From Rubrobacter taiwanensis (GTDB lineage Bacteria; Actinomycetota; Rubrobacteria; Rubrobacterales; Rubrobacteraceae): 54,752 nucleotides of DNA. Position 1 is the stretch's first letter; each line of letters opens with the position of its first letter. Shown piece by piece: positions 8,401-16,800 of the stretch. A program made the position numbers and the translations under genes. The notes under the pieces were generated by a model. The model had not been told where the DNA came from. It saw only the letters and a program-made list of their open reading frames with translations, and ran no database searches. The stretch spans positions 1 through 54,752 of the forward strand of contig NZ_SKBU01000038.1 of NCBI RefSeq assembly GCF_004337705.1. Reading direction: 5' to 3'.

Positions 8401-9141
8401 CCCCGGCGGGCTACGGCCCGCATCTTCGGCTCCAAACCGGGGGCCTACGGGGCCGGCCTCCTGCCGCTCATAGACGCCCGCAACTGGCGCACGGACGCGG
8501 ACCTGGCCGAGGTCTACGCCGTGTGGGGCGGCTACGCCTACGGCGAGGGGCTGGACGGCGCGGAGGCGCGGGAGGAGCTGGAGCGGAGCTTCCGGCGCGT
8601 CCGGGTCGCGGTCAAGAACGTGGACACCCGCGAGCACGACCTCTTCGACTCCGACGACTACTTCCAGTACCACGGGGGCATGATCGCCGCCGTCCGGGCG
8701 CTCACCGGCCGGGAGCCCAGGGGATATATCGGGGACTCGGCCGACCCCTCGCGGGTGGGGACGCGGCATCTGAGCGAGGAGGCCCGGCGCGTCTTCCGCT
8801 CCCGGGTTGCGAACCCGAAGTGGATCTCGGCCATGCAGCGCCACGGGTACAAGGGGGCCTTCGAGCTCTCGGCGACCGTGGACTATCTCTTCGGCTACGA
8901 CGCCACCGCCCGGGTGGTGGAGGACTGGATGTACCGCGAGGTGACCCGCAGATACGTCTTCGACCGGGAGGTGAGGGAGTTCATGCAGCGGTCCAACCCC
9001 TGGGCGCTGCGGGCGATCTCCGAGCGCCTGCTGGAGGCCGCAGATCGCGGCCTGTGGTCCGAGCCGGCCCCGGAGGATTTGGAAGGGATCAAGCAGACGT
9101 ACCTGGAGCTGGAGGGCATGCTGGAGGAGGAGCCCGGATGA
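5410..9141 (+). CDS. cobN: Cobaltochelatase subunit CobN
   Basis: Large catalytic subunit (1243 residues) of the ATP-dependent cobaltochelatase, homologous to ChlH/BchH. In the aerobic pathway it inserts cobalt into hydrogenobyrinic a,c-diamide. Signature segments include [35 protein letters not shown] (about residues 537-556), [19 protein letters not shown] and [10 protein letters not shown]-like [19 protein letters not shown]. GTG 5410 starts 16 bases inside the end of cobQ. The next gene encodes fused ChlI/ChlD-type AAA+ and VWA partners instead of CobS/CobT. The chance that it serves another metal is small, given the operon. Confidence 0.93.
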   Translation: [1243 protein letters not shown]

Positions 9142-11048
9142 ACAACCCCTACCCGTTCTCGGCCATCGTGGGGCAGGAGGAGCTGAAGCTGGCGCTGCTC
9201 CTGAACGCCGTCTCCCCGGAGATCGGGGGGGTCCTGATCCGGGGCGAGAAGGGGACCGCGAAGTCCACCGCCGTGCGCGCCCTCCCCTCCCTCCTGCCGC
9301 CCGTGGAGGTCGTGAGCGGGTGCCCGTACTCCTGCGATCCCCACAACCCCGACCCGGACTGCCCGGCGGGCCCCCATCCGGAGGACGCTCCCCGGGAGCG
9401 CCGCCCGGTGCGGCTGGTGGAGCTGCCGGTCGGGACGACCCCGGACCGGCTTGCGGGCACGCTGGACCTGGAGCGGGCGCTCGCCGAGGGCGAGCGGGCC
9501 TTCGAGCCCGGGTTGCTGGCGGAATCTCACCGCGGCATACTGTACGTGGACGAGGTGAACCTGCTGCCCGACGGGCTGGTGGACCTGCTGCTGGACGTCG
9601 CGGCGATGGGCGTGAACCACGTAGAGCGGGAGGGCGTGAGCGTCCGGCACCCCTCCCGCTTCATCCTGGTCGGCACGATGAACCCGGAGGAGGGCGAGCT
9701 GAGGCCCCAGCTTTTGGACCGCTTCGGCCTCGCCGTGGAGACCGCCGGCAGCCCGGACCCCGCCGAGCGCTCGGAGATCGTCCGCCGCCGCCTGCGCTAC
9801 GAGGCGGCCCCTGCGGACTTCGCGCGGGAGTGGTCAGCCCCAGAGGCGGAGCTGGCCCGGCGGGTGCGGGAGGCGCGCGAAGAGCTGCAGCACGTAAGCC
9901 TCCCGGAGGAGACCCTGCACCGCATAGCCGCCCTCTGCGCCGGACTCGGGGTGGACGGCCTGCGCGGGGATATAGTGACCGCCAGAACCGCCCGGGCGCT
10001 GGCCGCCTGGGAGGGCGTGCGGGAGGTCGCCCCGGAGCACGTGCGCCAGGCGGCGCTCATGGCCCTCTCTCACCGCCGCCGGCGCGGCCCCTTCGAGCAG
10101 CCGGGCCTCGAGCCGGAGGAGATAGAGGCGGCCCTCCCCGAAGACGACCCCCCGGACGGCAGCGGAGGGGGACCGTCCGGGGGCGGCCGCCCGCAGAGCT
10201 CCGCCGGAGAGCCCTCCGAGAGCCGCACCGGGGGAGGCGAGCGGAGCTACTCCGCCTCCCGTCCCTTCCGGCCGGTCCGGCTGGAGGTGCCGGAGAAGGG
10301 CGCGGGCGGTCCCTGGGGGCGCAGGAGCCGGTCTCTCGGAGAGGGCGGGCACCCCGTAGGCTCCCGCCCGGCGGAGAGGCCGCGGGACCTCGCGCCGGCG
10401 GCCACCGTGCGGGCCGCGGCTCCCCACCAAGAACGGCGGGGCCGCAAGGGGCCCGGGATCATCCTGAAGCCGGAGGATCTGCGGGAGAAGGTACGCGAGG
10501 GCCGGGAAGGGAATTTGATCCTCTTCGTGGTGGACGCCAGCGGCTCGATGGCCGCCCGCCGCCGCATGTCCGCCGTCAAGGGGGCCGCGCTCTCGCTGCT
10601 CGCCGACGCCTACCAGCGGCGGGACCGGGTGGGCCTGGTGGCGTTCAGGGGCGAGGAGGCCCGGCTGCTCCTGCCCCCCACCTCCAGCGTCGAGCTGGCC
10701 GCCTCCCGCCTAGAAGAGCTCCCCACCGGGGGCCGCACCCCGCTCGCAGCGGGGCTCGAGAAGGCGGCGGAGGTGCTCCGGCTGGAGCGGCTGCGGGACC
10801 CGGACCGCCGGCCGCTCCTGGTCGTGCTCACCGACGGCCGGGCGACCTCCGGCCCGGACCCGCGCCAGCCGGCTGCGAAGCTGGCCGCCGCGGGCGTGGC
10901 CTCGGTGGTCGTGGACACGGAGGAGGGTGCGCTGCGGCTCGGGCTGGCGTGCGAGCTGGCAGAGGCCCTGGGCGGGCGGTGCCTGCGGCTGGAGGAGCTG
11001 GCCGCCTCTCCCCTGGCCCGGGCGGTGAGGGAGAGGAGGCCGGCGTGA
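9138..11048 (+). CDS. Fused ChlI/ChlD-type chelatase AAA+ and VWA subunit
   Basis: Motor and integrin-I subunit of a metal chelatase in one 636-residue chain, the expected partner of CobN. The N-terminal AAA+ domain has Walker A GEKGTAKST (residues 36-44), a Cys-containing insertion (VSGCPYSCDPHNPDPDC), and Walker B GILYVDEVNLL. A low-complexity Gly/Pro/Ser linker follows (about residues 335-440). The C-terminal VWA domain has the MIDAS motif DASGS beginning at Asp 466 and TDGRATSG. The ATG at 9138 overlaps the cobN stop by 4 bases. Such fusions are known to replace CobS/CobT in many bacteria and archaea. Confidence 0.92.
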   Translation: MNNPYPFSAIVGQEELKLALLLNAVSPEIGGVLIRGEKGTAKSTAVRALPSLLPPVEVVSGCPYSCDPHNPDPDCPAGPHPEDAPRERRPVRLVELPVGTTPDRLAGTLDLERALAEGERAFEPGLLAESHRGILYVDEVNLLPDGLVDLLLDVAAMGVNHVEREGVSVRHPSRFILVGTMNPEEGELRPQLLDRFGLAVETAGSPDPAERSEIVRRRLRYEAAPADFAREWSAPEAELARRVREAREELQHVSLPEETLHRIAALCAGLGVDGLRGDIVTARTARALAAWEGVREVAPEHVRQAALMALSHRRRRGPFEQPGLEPEEIEAALPEDDPPDGSGGGPSGGGRPQSSAGEPSESRTGGGERSYSASRPFRPVRLEVPEKGAGGPWGRRSRSLGEGGHPVGSRPAERPRDLAPAATVRAAAPHQERRGRKGPGIILKPEDLREKVREGREGNLILFVVDASGSMAARRRMSAVKGAALSLLADAYQRRDRVGLVAFRGEEARLLLPPTSSVELAASRLEELPTGGRTPLAAGLEKAAEVLRLERLRDPDRRPLLVVLTDGRATSGPDPRQPAAKLAAAGVASVVVDTEEGALRLGLACELAEALGGRCLRLEELAASPLARAVRERRPA

Positions 11049-11617
11049 GCGAGGCGCGCCCGCCGCGGGAAGAGAGGCTGCGGCAGAGGTCCCGGAGGGA
11101 GCGGCCGCTCCTGATCGTCAACACGGGGCACGGCAAGGGCAAGTCCACGGCGGCGTTCGGCATCATGCTGCGCGGCTGGGCCCGCGGCTACCGTATCGGG
11201 GTCTACCAGTTCGTGAAGAGCGGCAAGTGGAAGGTGGGCGAGCAGAAGGCGGCCGGAGCTTTAGGCAACATCGACTGGTTCAAGATGGGCGACGGCTGGA
11301 CGTGGACCGTCCGGGACATCGAGCACTCCGCGGATCTGGCCCGGGAAGGCTGGGAGGAGGTCAAGCGGCGCTTAGAGGCGGAGACCTACGACATGCTGAT
11401 CCTGGACGAGTTCACCTACCCGATGAAGTTCGGCTGGGTGGAGACGGGAGAGGTGGTCGAGGTGCTGAAGAACAGGCCCGGCTTCCAGCACGTCATCATA
11501 ACCGGCCGCGACGCGCCGCCGGAGCTCATCGAGGCCGCGGACCTGGTAAGCGAGGTGCGGAAGGTCAAGCACCCCCTCGACGAGGGCTACCGGGGACAGA
11601 AGGGGATAGAGTGGTGA
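11045..11617 (+). CDS. cobO: Corrinoid adenosyltransferase CobO
   Basis: ATP:cob(I)yrinic acid a,c-diamide adenosyltransferase of the CobA/CobO/BtuR family, which attaches the upper adenosyl ligand. It has 190 residues with a basic N-terminal arm, the P-loop NTGHGKGKSTAAFG (about 26-39), YQFVKSGKW, and DMLILDEFTYPMKFGW. GTG 11045 overlaps the previous stop by 4 bases. The enzyme needs Co(I); a possible reductant, the ferredoxin at 18476, lies in the same operon (inference). Confidence 0.94.
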   Translation: MSEARPPREERLRQRSRRERPLLIVNTGHGKGKSTAAFGIMLRGWARGYRIGVYQFVKSGKWKVGEQKAAGALGNIDWFKMGDGWTWTVRDIEHSADLAREGWEEVKRRLEAETYDMLILDEFTYPMKFGWVETGEVVEVLKNRPGFQHVIITGRDAPPELIEAADLVSEVRKVKHPLDEGYRGQKGIEW

Positions 11618-12963
11618 GCGTCCCCCGCGTGGTCGTGGCGGGCACCCACTCCGGGGTCGGGAAGACGACCGTGGCGACCGGCCTGATGGCCGCCCTCGCC
11701 GCCCGCGGGCTGCGCGTGGCCCCGTTCAAGGCCGGCCCGGACTTCATAGACCCCTCCTACCACGCTCTGGCTACCGGGAGGCCCGGCCGCAACCTGGACG
11801 CCTTCCTCAGCGGGGAGGAGCTTGTGGCCCCCCTCTTCATGCACGGGGCCCGGGGGGCGGACGTCGCCGTGATCGAGGGGGTCATGGGCCTGTTCGACGG
11901 GAAGAGCGGCGGCGGGGAGCTGGCCTCCACGGCCCAGGTGGCGAAGCTGCTTGGGGCCCCGGTGCTCTTGGTGGTGGACGCCGGGGCGATGGCCCGCTCG
12001 GCGGCGGCGGTGGTCCACGGCTACGCCACCTTCGACCGGGAGCTGCGGGTCGCAGGGGTGGTGCTGAACCGGGTGGGCTCGGCGGGGCACGAGAGGATGC
12101 TCCGGGAGGCGCTCGCCCCGCTCGGGATACCCGTCCTGGGCGCGCTGCGGCGGGAGCCGGGGATCTCCGCCCCCGACCGACACCTGGGGCTGGTGCCGGT
12201 GGCGGAGCGCCCGGAGGAGGCCCGCCGGGCCACGGCCGCGCTGGGGGAGATCGTCCGCCGGGAGCTGGACCTGGAGGGCGCGCTGCGTCTGGCCCGCTCC
12301 GCCGGGCCGCTGCGCGCGGAGGCCTGGGAGCCGGGGGAGGCTCTGGAGGCGGGGCCTCCGGCGCGGGTCGCGGTCGCCGGGGGGGCGGCCTTCAGCTTCC
12401 TCTACCCGGAGAACCTGGAGCTCATGGAGGCGGCAGGAGCCGAGGTCCTGCGCTTCGACCCCACCCTCGATACCGCCCTCCCGGAGGGTGCGGACGCCCT
12501 CTACCTGGGCGGCGGGTTCCCCGAGACCTACGCCGGCGAGCTGGCGGCGAACGAGCCCCTGAAGCGGGAGGTGCGCAAGTTCGCTTGCGGCGGGCGTCCC
12601 GTGGTGGCCGAGTGCGGCGGGCTGCTCTACCTCTGCCGGGAGCTGGACGGGGCGGCGATGTGCGGCGTCCTGGAGGCCCGGGCCCGGATGACGGAGCGCC
12701 TCACCCTGGGCTACCGGGAGGCCCGGGCCGCAACGCCTTCGGTCCTGGCCGCGGCGGGCGGGCAGGTGCGCGGTCACGAGTTCCACTACTCCGCCGTCGA
12801 GCCCGGCTGCGGCGCGCGCCCGGCCTGGGAGTTTCCGGAGACCGGGCGCGCCGAGGGCTTCGTCTCCGGCGGGGTGCACGCGAGCTACCTGCACACCCAC
12901 TGGGCGGCCTTCCCGGAGCTCCCCCGGCGCCTGGTGCGCGCGGCCGCGGGGGTGCGGGTGTGA
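11614..12963 (+). CDS. cbiA: Cobyrinic acid a,c-diamide synthase (CbiA/CobB)
   Basis: Glutamine-dependent amidase for the a and c side chains of the corrin. The N-terminal P-loop domain shows AGTHSGVGKTTVATG (residues 9-23) and PFKAGPDFIDPSYH; the C-terminal amidotransferase domain has VVAECGGLLYLC (Cys about 334) and HEFHYSAVE. At 449 residues it is normal. GTG 11614 overlaps the cobO stop by 4 bases. It is related to CobQ but the FIDPSYH motif and position identify CbiA. Confidence 0.95.
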   Translation: MSVPRVVVAGTHSGVGKTTVATGLMAALAARGLRVAPFKAGPDFIDPSYHALATGRPGRNLDAFLSGEELVAPLFMHGARGADVAVIEGVMGLFDGKSGGGELASTAQVAKLLGAPVLLVVDAGAMARSAAAVVHGYATFDRELRVAGVVLNRVGSAGHERMLREALAPLGIPVLGALRREPGISAPDRHLGLVPVAERPEEARRATAALGEIVRRELDLEGALRLARSAGPLRAEAWEPGEALEAGPPARVAVAGGAAFSFLYPENLELMEAAGAEVLRFDPTLDTALPEGADALYLGGGFPETYAGELAANEPLKREVRKFACGGRPVVAECGGLLYLCRELDGAAMCGVLEARARMTERLTLGYREARAATPSVLAAAGGQVRGHEFHYSAVEPGCGARPAWEFPETGRAEGFVSGGVHASYLHTHWAAFPELPRRLVRAAAGVRV

Positions 12964-13673
12964 GCGGGATCTTGATCGGGGTCGGCGTCGGGCCCGGCGA
13001 TCCGGAGCTCATCACGCTCAAGGGCCTCAGGGCGCTGCGGGAGGCGCGCGCGGTCTTCGTCCCGGTCGGGGATGCGGGCGAGGCGGGCCGGGCCGAGGCC
13101 ATCGTGCGCCACCACGTGCCGCCGGAGCGGATCCGGCGCCTCGTCTTCGCCCTCTCCGGAGACGCCGCAGCGCGCCGCCTCAACTGGGAGCGCGCCGCGC
13201 GCGAGGCGGCCGGGGCGCTGGAGCGGGGCGGGGCATACGCCTTCGCGACGCTCGGCGACCCGAACTTCTACTCCACGTTCACCTACCTGGCCCGGCGGTT
13301 GAGGCAGGTTCTGCCCGAAGCCCGGGTGCAGACCGTACCCGGTGTGACGGCGATGCAGGATCTGGCCTCCAGGAGCGGGACGGTGCTGGTCGAGGGGGAG
13401 GAGCGGCTGGCCCTGCTGCCCTTCACCGCCGGAAGAGAGCGGCTGCGGGAGGCGCTGGAGGGCTTCGAGAGCGTGATCTGCTACAAGGGCGGCGGGCGTC
13501 TGGCAGAGGTGCTGGAGGTCGCCCGGGCGGCGGGCCGCCTGCAGGACGCCGTCTACGGCGCGCGGCTGGGCTTGCCGGGGGAGGAGATCCGGCCGGCCCG
13601 GGAGATGGCGGGGCGGGAGGGTCCCTACCTCTCCACCGTCATATTCACCTCCGGAGGCGGCCGTGAGCGGTAA
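12960..13673 (+). CDS. cbiL: Precorrin-2 / cobalt-factor II C20-methyltransferase
   Basis: SAM-dependent tetrapyrrole methylase (237 residues) of the CobI/CbiL type. The N-terminal GVGVGPGDPELITLKGLRAL is the family glycine-rich loop, followed by TLGDPNFYSTFTYL and VPGVTAMQDLASRSG. GTG 12960 overlaps the previous stop by 4 bases and the end overlaps cbiF by 11. Whether the substrate carries cobalt cannot be told from sequence. With cbiX, cbiD and cbiG present, the cobalt form is more likely. Confidence 0.92.
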   Translation: MSGILIGVGVGPGDPELITLKGLRALREARAVFVPVGDAGEAGRAEAIVRHHVPPERIRRLVFALSGDAAARRLNWERAAREAAGALERGGAYAFATLGDPNFYSTFTYLARRLRQVLPEARVQTVPGVTAMQDLASRSGTVLVEGEERLALLPFTAGRERLREALEGFESVICYKGGGRLAEVLEVARAAGRLQDAVYGARLGLPGEEIRPAREMAGREGPYLSTVIFTSGGGRER

Positions 13674-14445
13674 GGTGTGGTTCGTCGGGGCCGGGCCGGG
13701 CGCGGAGGACCTGCTGACCCTCCGGGGGGCGCGCGTCCTCTCGGAGGCCGACGTGGTGGTGTGGGCGGCGAGCCTGGTCAACCGGGAGGTTCTGCGCCAC
13801 GTCCGGCCGGGGGCCGAGATCGTGGAGTCCAGCGGCCTCCCGCTGGAGCGGATGCGCGGGATCTACGCGCGCGCCGCGCGCGAGGGGCTGGCGGTCGCCC
13901 GGGTGCACTCCGGCGACCCCGGCCTCTACGGGGCCGTGCAGGAGCAGATAGAGCTCTGCGAAGAGCTGGGGCTGGAATGGGAGATGGTGCCCGGCGTCTC
14001 CTCGTTGGGGGCCGCGGCGGCGGCTCTGGGGAGGGAGCTGACGGTGCCGGAGATCTCGCAGTCGGTGATCCTGACCCGGCGGGCGCACCGGACCCCGATG
14101 CCGGAGGGCGAGAGCATAGCGGGCTTCGCCGCGCACGGGACCACGATGGCCATCTTCCTCTCGGCGGCGCGGCCGCGGGAGCTGCAGCGGGAGCTGCTGG
14201 AGGGCGGCTACGGCCCCGACACGCCCTGCGCGGTCGTCTACCGGGCGAGCTGGCCGGACGAGGCCGTGATCCGCTGCCGGCTTAAGGAGCTGGCCCGGAG
14301 CATCCGGGAGGCCGGGATCACCAGGACGGCGCTCATACTGGTCGGTCCCGCCCTCGGTGCTGGAGGCACCCGCTCGCACCTCTACAGCCCCCACTTCAGC
14401 CACAGCTACCGGCGGGCCGAAAAGGGGGGCGATGGACCGGCGTAA
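13663..14445 (+). CDS. cbiF: Precorrin-4 / cobalt-precorrin-4 C11-methyltransferase
   Basis: Tetrapyrrole methylase of the CobM/CbiF type, 260 residues, adding the C11 methyl group. Visible motifs are FVGAGPGAEDLLTLRGARVL at the N-terminus, HSGDPGLYGAVQEQ and VPGVSSLGAAAAALGRELT, which is a family hallmark. The start is GTG 13663, 11 bases inside cbiL. The C-terminal tail (SHLYSPHFSHSYRR) is also typical. It overlaps cbiD by 14 bases. Confidence 0.94.
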   Translation: MSGKVWFVGAGPGAEDLLTLRGARVLSEADVVVWAASLVNREVLRHVRPGAEIVESSGLPLERMRGIYARAAREGLAVARVHSGDPGLYGAVQEQIELCEELGLEWEMVPGVSSLGAAAAALGRELTVPEISQSVILTRRAHRTPMPEGESIAGFAAHGTTMAIFLSAARPRELQRELLEGGYGPDTPCAVVYRASWPDEAVIRCRLKELARSIREAGITRTALILVGPALGAGGTRSHLYSPHFSHSYRRAEKGGDGPA

Positions 14446-15601
14446 GGTCCGGGAGCCCTCCATGCCGCCCAGCATGCAGCGCGTGCGGGGCAAGAGGCTG
14501 CGCACCGGCTGGACCACCGGGACCTGCGCCGCAGCAGCCGCCAAGGCCGCCGCCCGCGCGCTGCTCACCGGCGAAGTGCAGGAGCGGGTGGACGTGCGGC
14601 TCCCGCGCAAGGGAGAGGAGCGGCGGGTCGAGTTCGCGGTCGAACGGTGCGAGCTGGGCGAGGGCTGGGCCGAGGCCGTAGTGGTCAAGGACGCCGGGGA
14701 CGACCCGGACGTGACCGACGGGGCGCACCTCACCGCCCGGGTCTCCTGGCGGGACGAGCCGGGACTCGCGCTGGAGCGGGGCGAAGGAGTGGGCGTGGTA
14801 ACCCGGCCCGGGCTGGGGCTTCAGGTGGGGGCACCCGCCATAAACCCGGTGCCGCGGAAAATGATCTCCTACTCCGTCGCCGAGGTCCTGGACCCGGAGG
14901 AGCGGGGCCTGCTGGTCGAGATAAGCGTGCCGGGCGGCGAGAAGATGGCCGAGAAGACCACCAACGCCCGCCTGGGGATTCTGGGCGGCATCTCCATCCT
15001 GGGCACGACCGGCATCGTCCGGCCCTTCTCCACCGCCGCCTGGCGGGCCAGCGTGGGGCAGGCCGTGGACGTGATGGCCGCCCAGGGCATAAAGACCTTC
15101 GTCCTCAGCACCGGCGGGCTTACGGAGAGGGCCGCGATGCGCCTGCTGCCCGATCTGGAGGAGGTCTGCTTCATCGAGGTCGGGGACTTCACCGGCTACG
15201 CCCTGAAGCGGGCCGCGAAGCAGGGCCTCCGGCGCGGCTTCTTCGTCGGGATGGCGGGCAAGCTGACCAAGCTCGCCGCCGGGGTCATGATGACCCACTG
15301 GACCCGCTCGAAGGTGGACAACGAGCTTCTGGCCGGGATCACGCGCCAGGCCGGGGGTCCGCCCGGCCTGGTGGAGGAGGTGCGCGGGGCCAACACCGCC
15401 CGCCACGCCTACGAGCTGTGGCGGGCCGCGGGGCTGGAGCGGGCCCCGCACATCCTCTGCACCCTGGCGGCGGAGAGCCTTACCGAGTTCGTCGAGGGGC
15501 GGCTGGAGATCCACGCCATCATGGTGGACTTCGACACGCTGGAGCCCGCAGGAGCCAGCCCGGGCGCTCTGGAGCTAACCGCCTGGAGGGACCCTTCTTG
15601 A
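14432..15601 (+). CDS. cbiD: Cobalt-precorrin-5B C1-methyltransferase CbiD
   Basis: Methylates C1 of the macrocycle after loss of the two-carbon unit; a marker of the anaerobic, early-cobalt route, where it does the job of CobF. ATG 14432 follows a GGGGGG stretch; the frame is open further upstream but that part lies in cbiF. Motifs: RTGWTTGTCAAAAAKAAARA near residue 25, ITRPGL-like VVTRPGLGLQVGAPAINPVP, and LGTTGIVRPFS. It has 389 residues, normal length, and overlaps cbiET by 4 bases. Confidence 0.95.
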   Translation: MDRRKVREPSMPPSMQRVRGKRLRTGWTTGTCAAAAAKAAARALLTGEVQERVDVRLPRKGEERRVEFAVERCELGEGWAEAVVVKDAGDDPDVTDGAHLTARVSWRDEPGLALERGEGVGVVTRPGLGLQVGAPAINPVPRKMISYSVAEVLDPEERGLLVEISVPGGEKMAEKTTNARLGILGGISILGTTGIVRPFSTAAWRASVGQAVDVMAAQGIKTFVLSTGGLTERAAMRLLPDLEEVCFIEVGDFTGYALKRAAKQGLRRGFFVGMAGKLTKLAAGVMMTHWTRSKVDNELLAGITRQAGGPPGLVEEVRGANTARHAYELWRAAGLERAPHILCTLAAESLTEFVEGRLEIHAIMVDFDTLEPAGASPGALELTAWRDPS

Positions 15602-16800
15602 GCCGGATCTCGGTCATCGGGCTGGACGGCTCGCCGCTCCGGGAGGAGGCCCGGAGTGCGCTGAAGGAGGCGGCGCTCGTGGCCGGCGGGCGGCGGCACC
15701 TGGAGGCCGCGGGCGTCGACCCCTCCCGTTCGGTGGAGCTGCGGGGCGACCTCTCGGAGGCGCTGGCGAAGCTGGAGTCCTCCGAAGGGCCGGTAGCCGT
15801 TCTGGCCTCCGGCGATCCGGGCTTCTTCGGTATCGTGCGGCTGCTCTCGGAGCGCTTCGGACGGGAGCGTTTGTGCGTGATCCCGGGCGTCTCCTCCGTC
15901 GCGCTTGCCTTCGCGCGCGCCGGACTCCCCTGGGACGACGCGCTGGTGGTCAGCGCCCACGGCCGGGAGCCCCGCCGGGCCCTGAACGCCTGCCGGGCGC
16001 ACCCCAAGGTAGCGGTGCTCACCGCCCCGGGCTTCGGACCGGCGGAGCTCGGCCGGGAGCTGGCCGGCCTTGAGCGCATCTTCCTGGTCGCCGAGCGGCT
16101 GGGAGAGCCGGATGAGCGCCTCTTCTGCGGCGACGCGGCGGCGCTGGCGGGCGAAGAGTGGCGCGACCCGAACGTGGTGCTGGTCCTGGACGGGCGGCGG
16201 CCCGCGACACAGAAGGGCTGGGCCTGGCCCCGGCCGCCGGGCGGCGGGTGGGCGCTCCCAGAAGAAGAGTTCGAGCACCGGGCGGGCATGATCACGCGCT
16301 CCGAGGTGCGGGCCCTCGTGCTGGCCCGGCTCGGCCCGCGGGTGGGAGACCTCGTCTGGGACGTCGGCGCGGGCAGCGGGTCCGTGGCGGTGGAGTGCGC
16401 CCGGCTCGGGGCCGCGGCCGTCGCCGTAGAGCGGGAGGGGGCGAGCGCCGCCCGCATCCGGCAGAACGCCGCCCGCCACGGGGTCTGCCTGCAGGTGGTG
16501 GAAGGCGAGGCCCCGGAGGCGCTGAGCCATCTGCCGGAGCCCGATGCGGTCTTCGTGGGGGGCACGGGTGGCGCCTTCGAGGAGATCCTGAGGACGAGCG
16601 CCGCGCGCGCCCGCCGCTCGGTCGTGCTGACCCTCATCTCGCTGGAGCGGGTGGTCCCGGCCGGCGAGATCCTGGCAGAATGCGGGCTGGAGGTGGAGAC
16701 GGCGCTGATGCAGACCGCCCGGCTGCGCGGGGTGGGCGCATGGCACCGCCTGGCGGCGGAGAACCCGACCTTCGTGGTGTGCGGGAGGCGGCCGTGCTAG
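15598..16800 (+). CDS. cbiET: Fused CbiE-CbiT (CobL) methyltransferase/decarboxylase
   Basis: Bifunctional enzyme methylating C5 and C15 and decarboxylating the C12 acetate. The N-terminal CbiE half (about 1-195) has the methylase loop ASGDPGFFGIVRLL and PGVSSVALAFARAGLPWDD; the C-terminal CbiT half (about 215-400) has the SAM motif WDVGAGSGSVAVE near residue 254. The start TTG 15598 overlaps the cbiD stop. The 400 residues match the fused CobL form. It overlaps the next gene by 7 bases. Confidence 0.94.
   Translation: MSRISVIGLDGSPLREEARSALKEAALVAGGRRHLEAAGVDPSRSVELRGDLSEALAKLESSEGPVAVLASGDPGFFGIVRLLSERFGRERLCVIPGVSSVALAFARAGLPWDDALVVSAHGREPRRALNACRAHPKVAVLTAPGFGPAELGRELAGLERIFLVAERLGEPDERLFCGDAAALAGEEWRDPNVVLVLDGRRPATQKGWAWPRPPGGGWALPEEEFEHRAGMITRSEVRALVLARLGPRVGDLVWDVGAGSGSVAVECARLGAAAVAVEREGASAARIRQNAARHGVCLQVVEGEAPEALSHLPEPDAVFVGGTGGAFEEILRTSAARARRSVVLTLISLERVVPAGEILAECGLEVETALMQTARLRGVGAWHRLAAENPTFVVCGRRPC

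Noticed and set aside
7075-8844. 589-residue minus-strand frame inside cobN
   Set aside because: Entirely within the conserved CobN frame; composition is typical of antisense to GC-rich codons.
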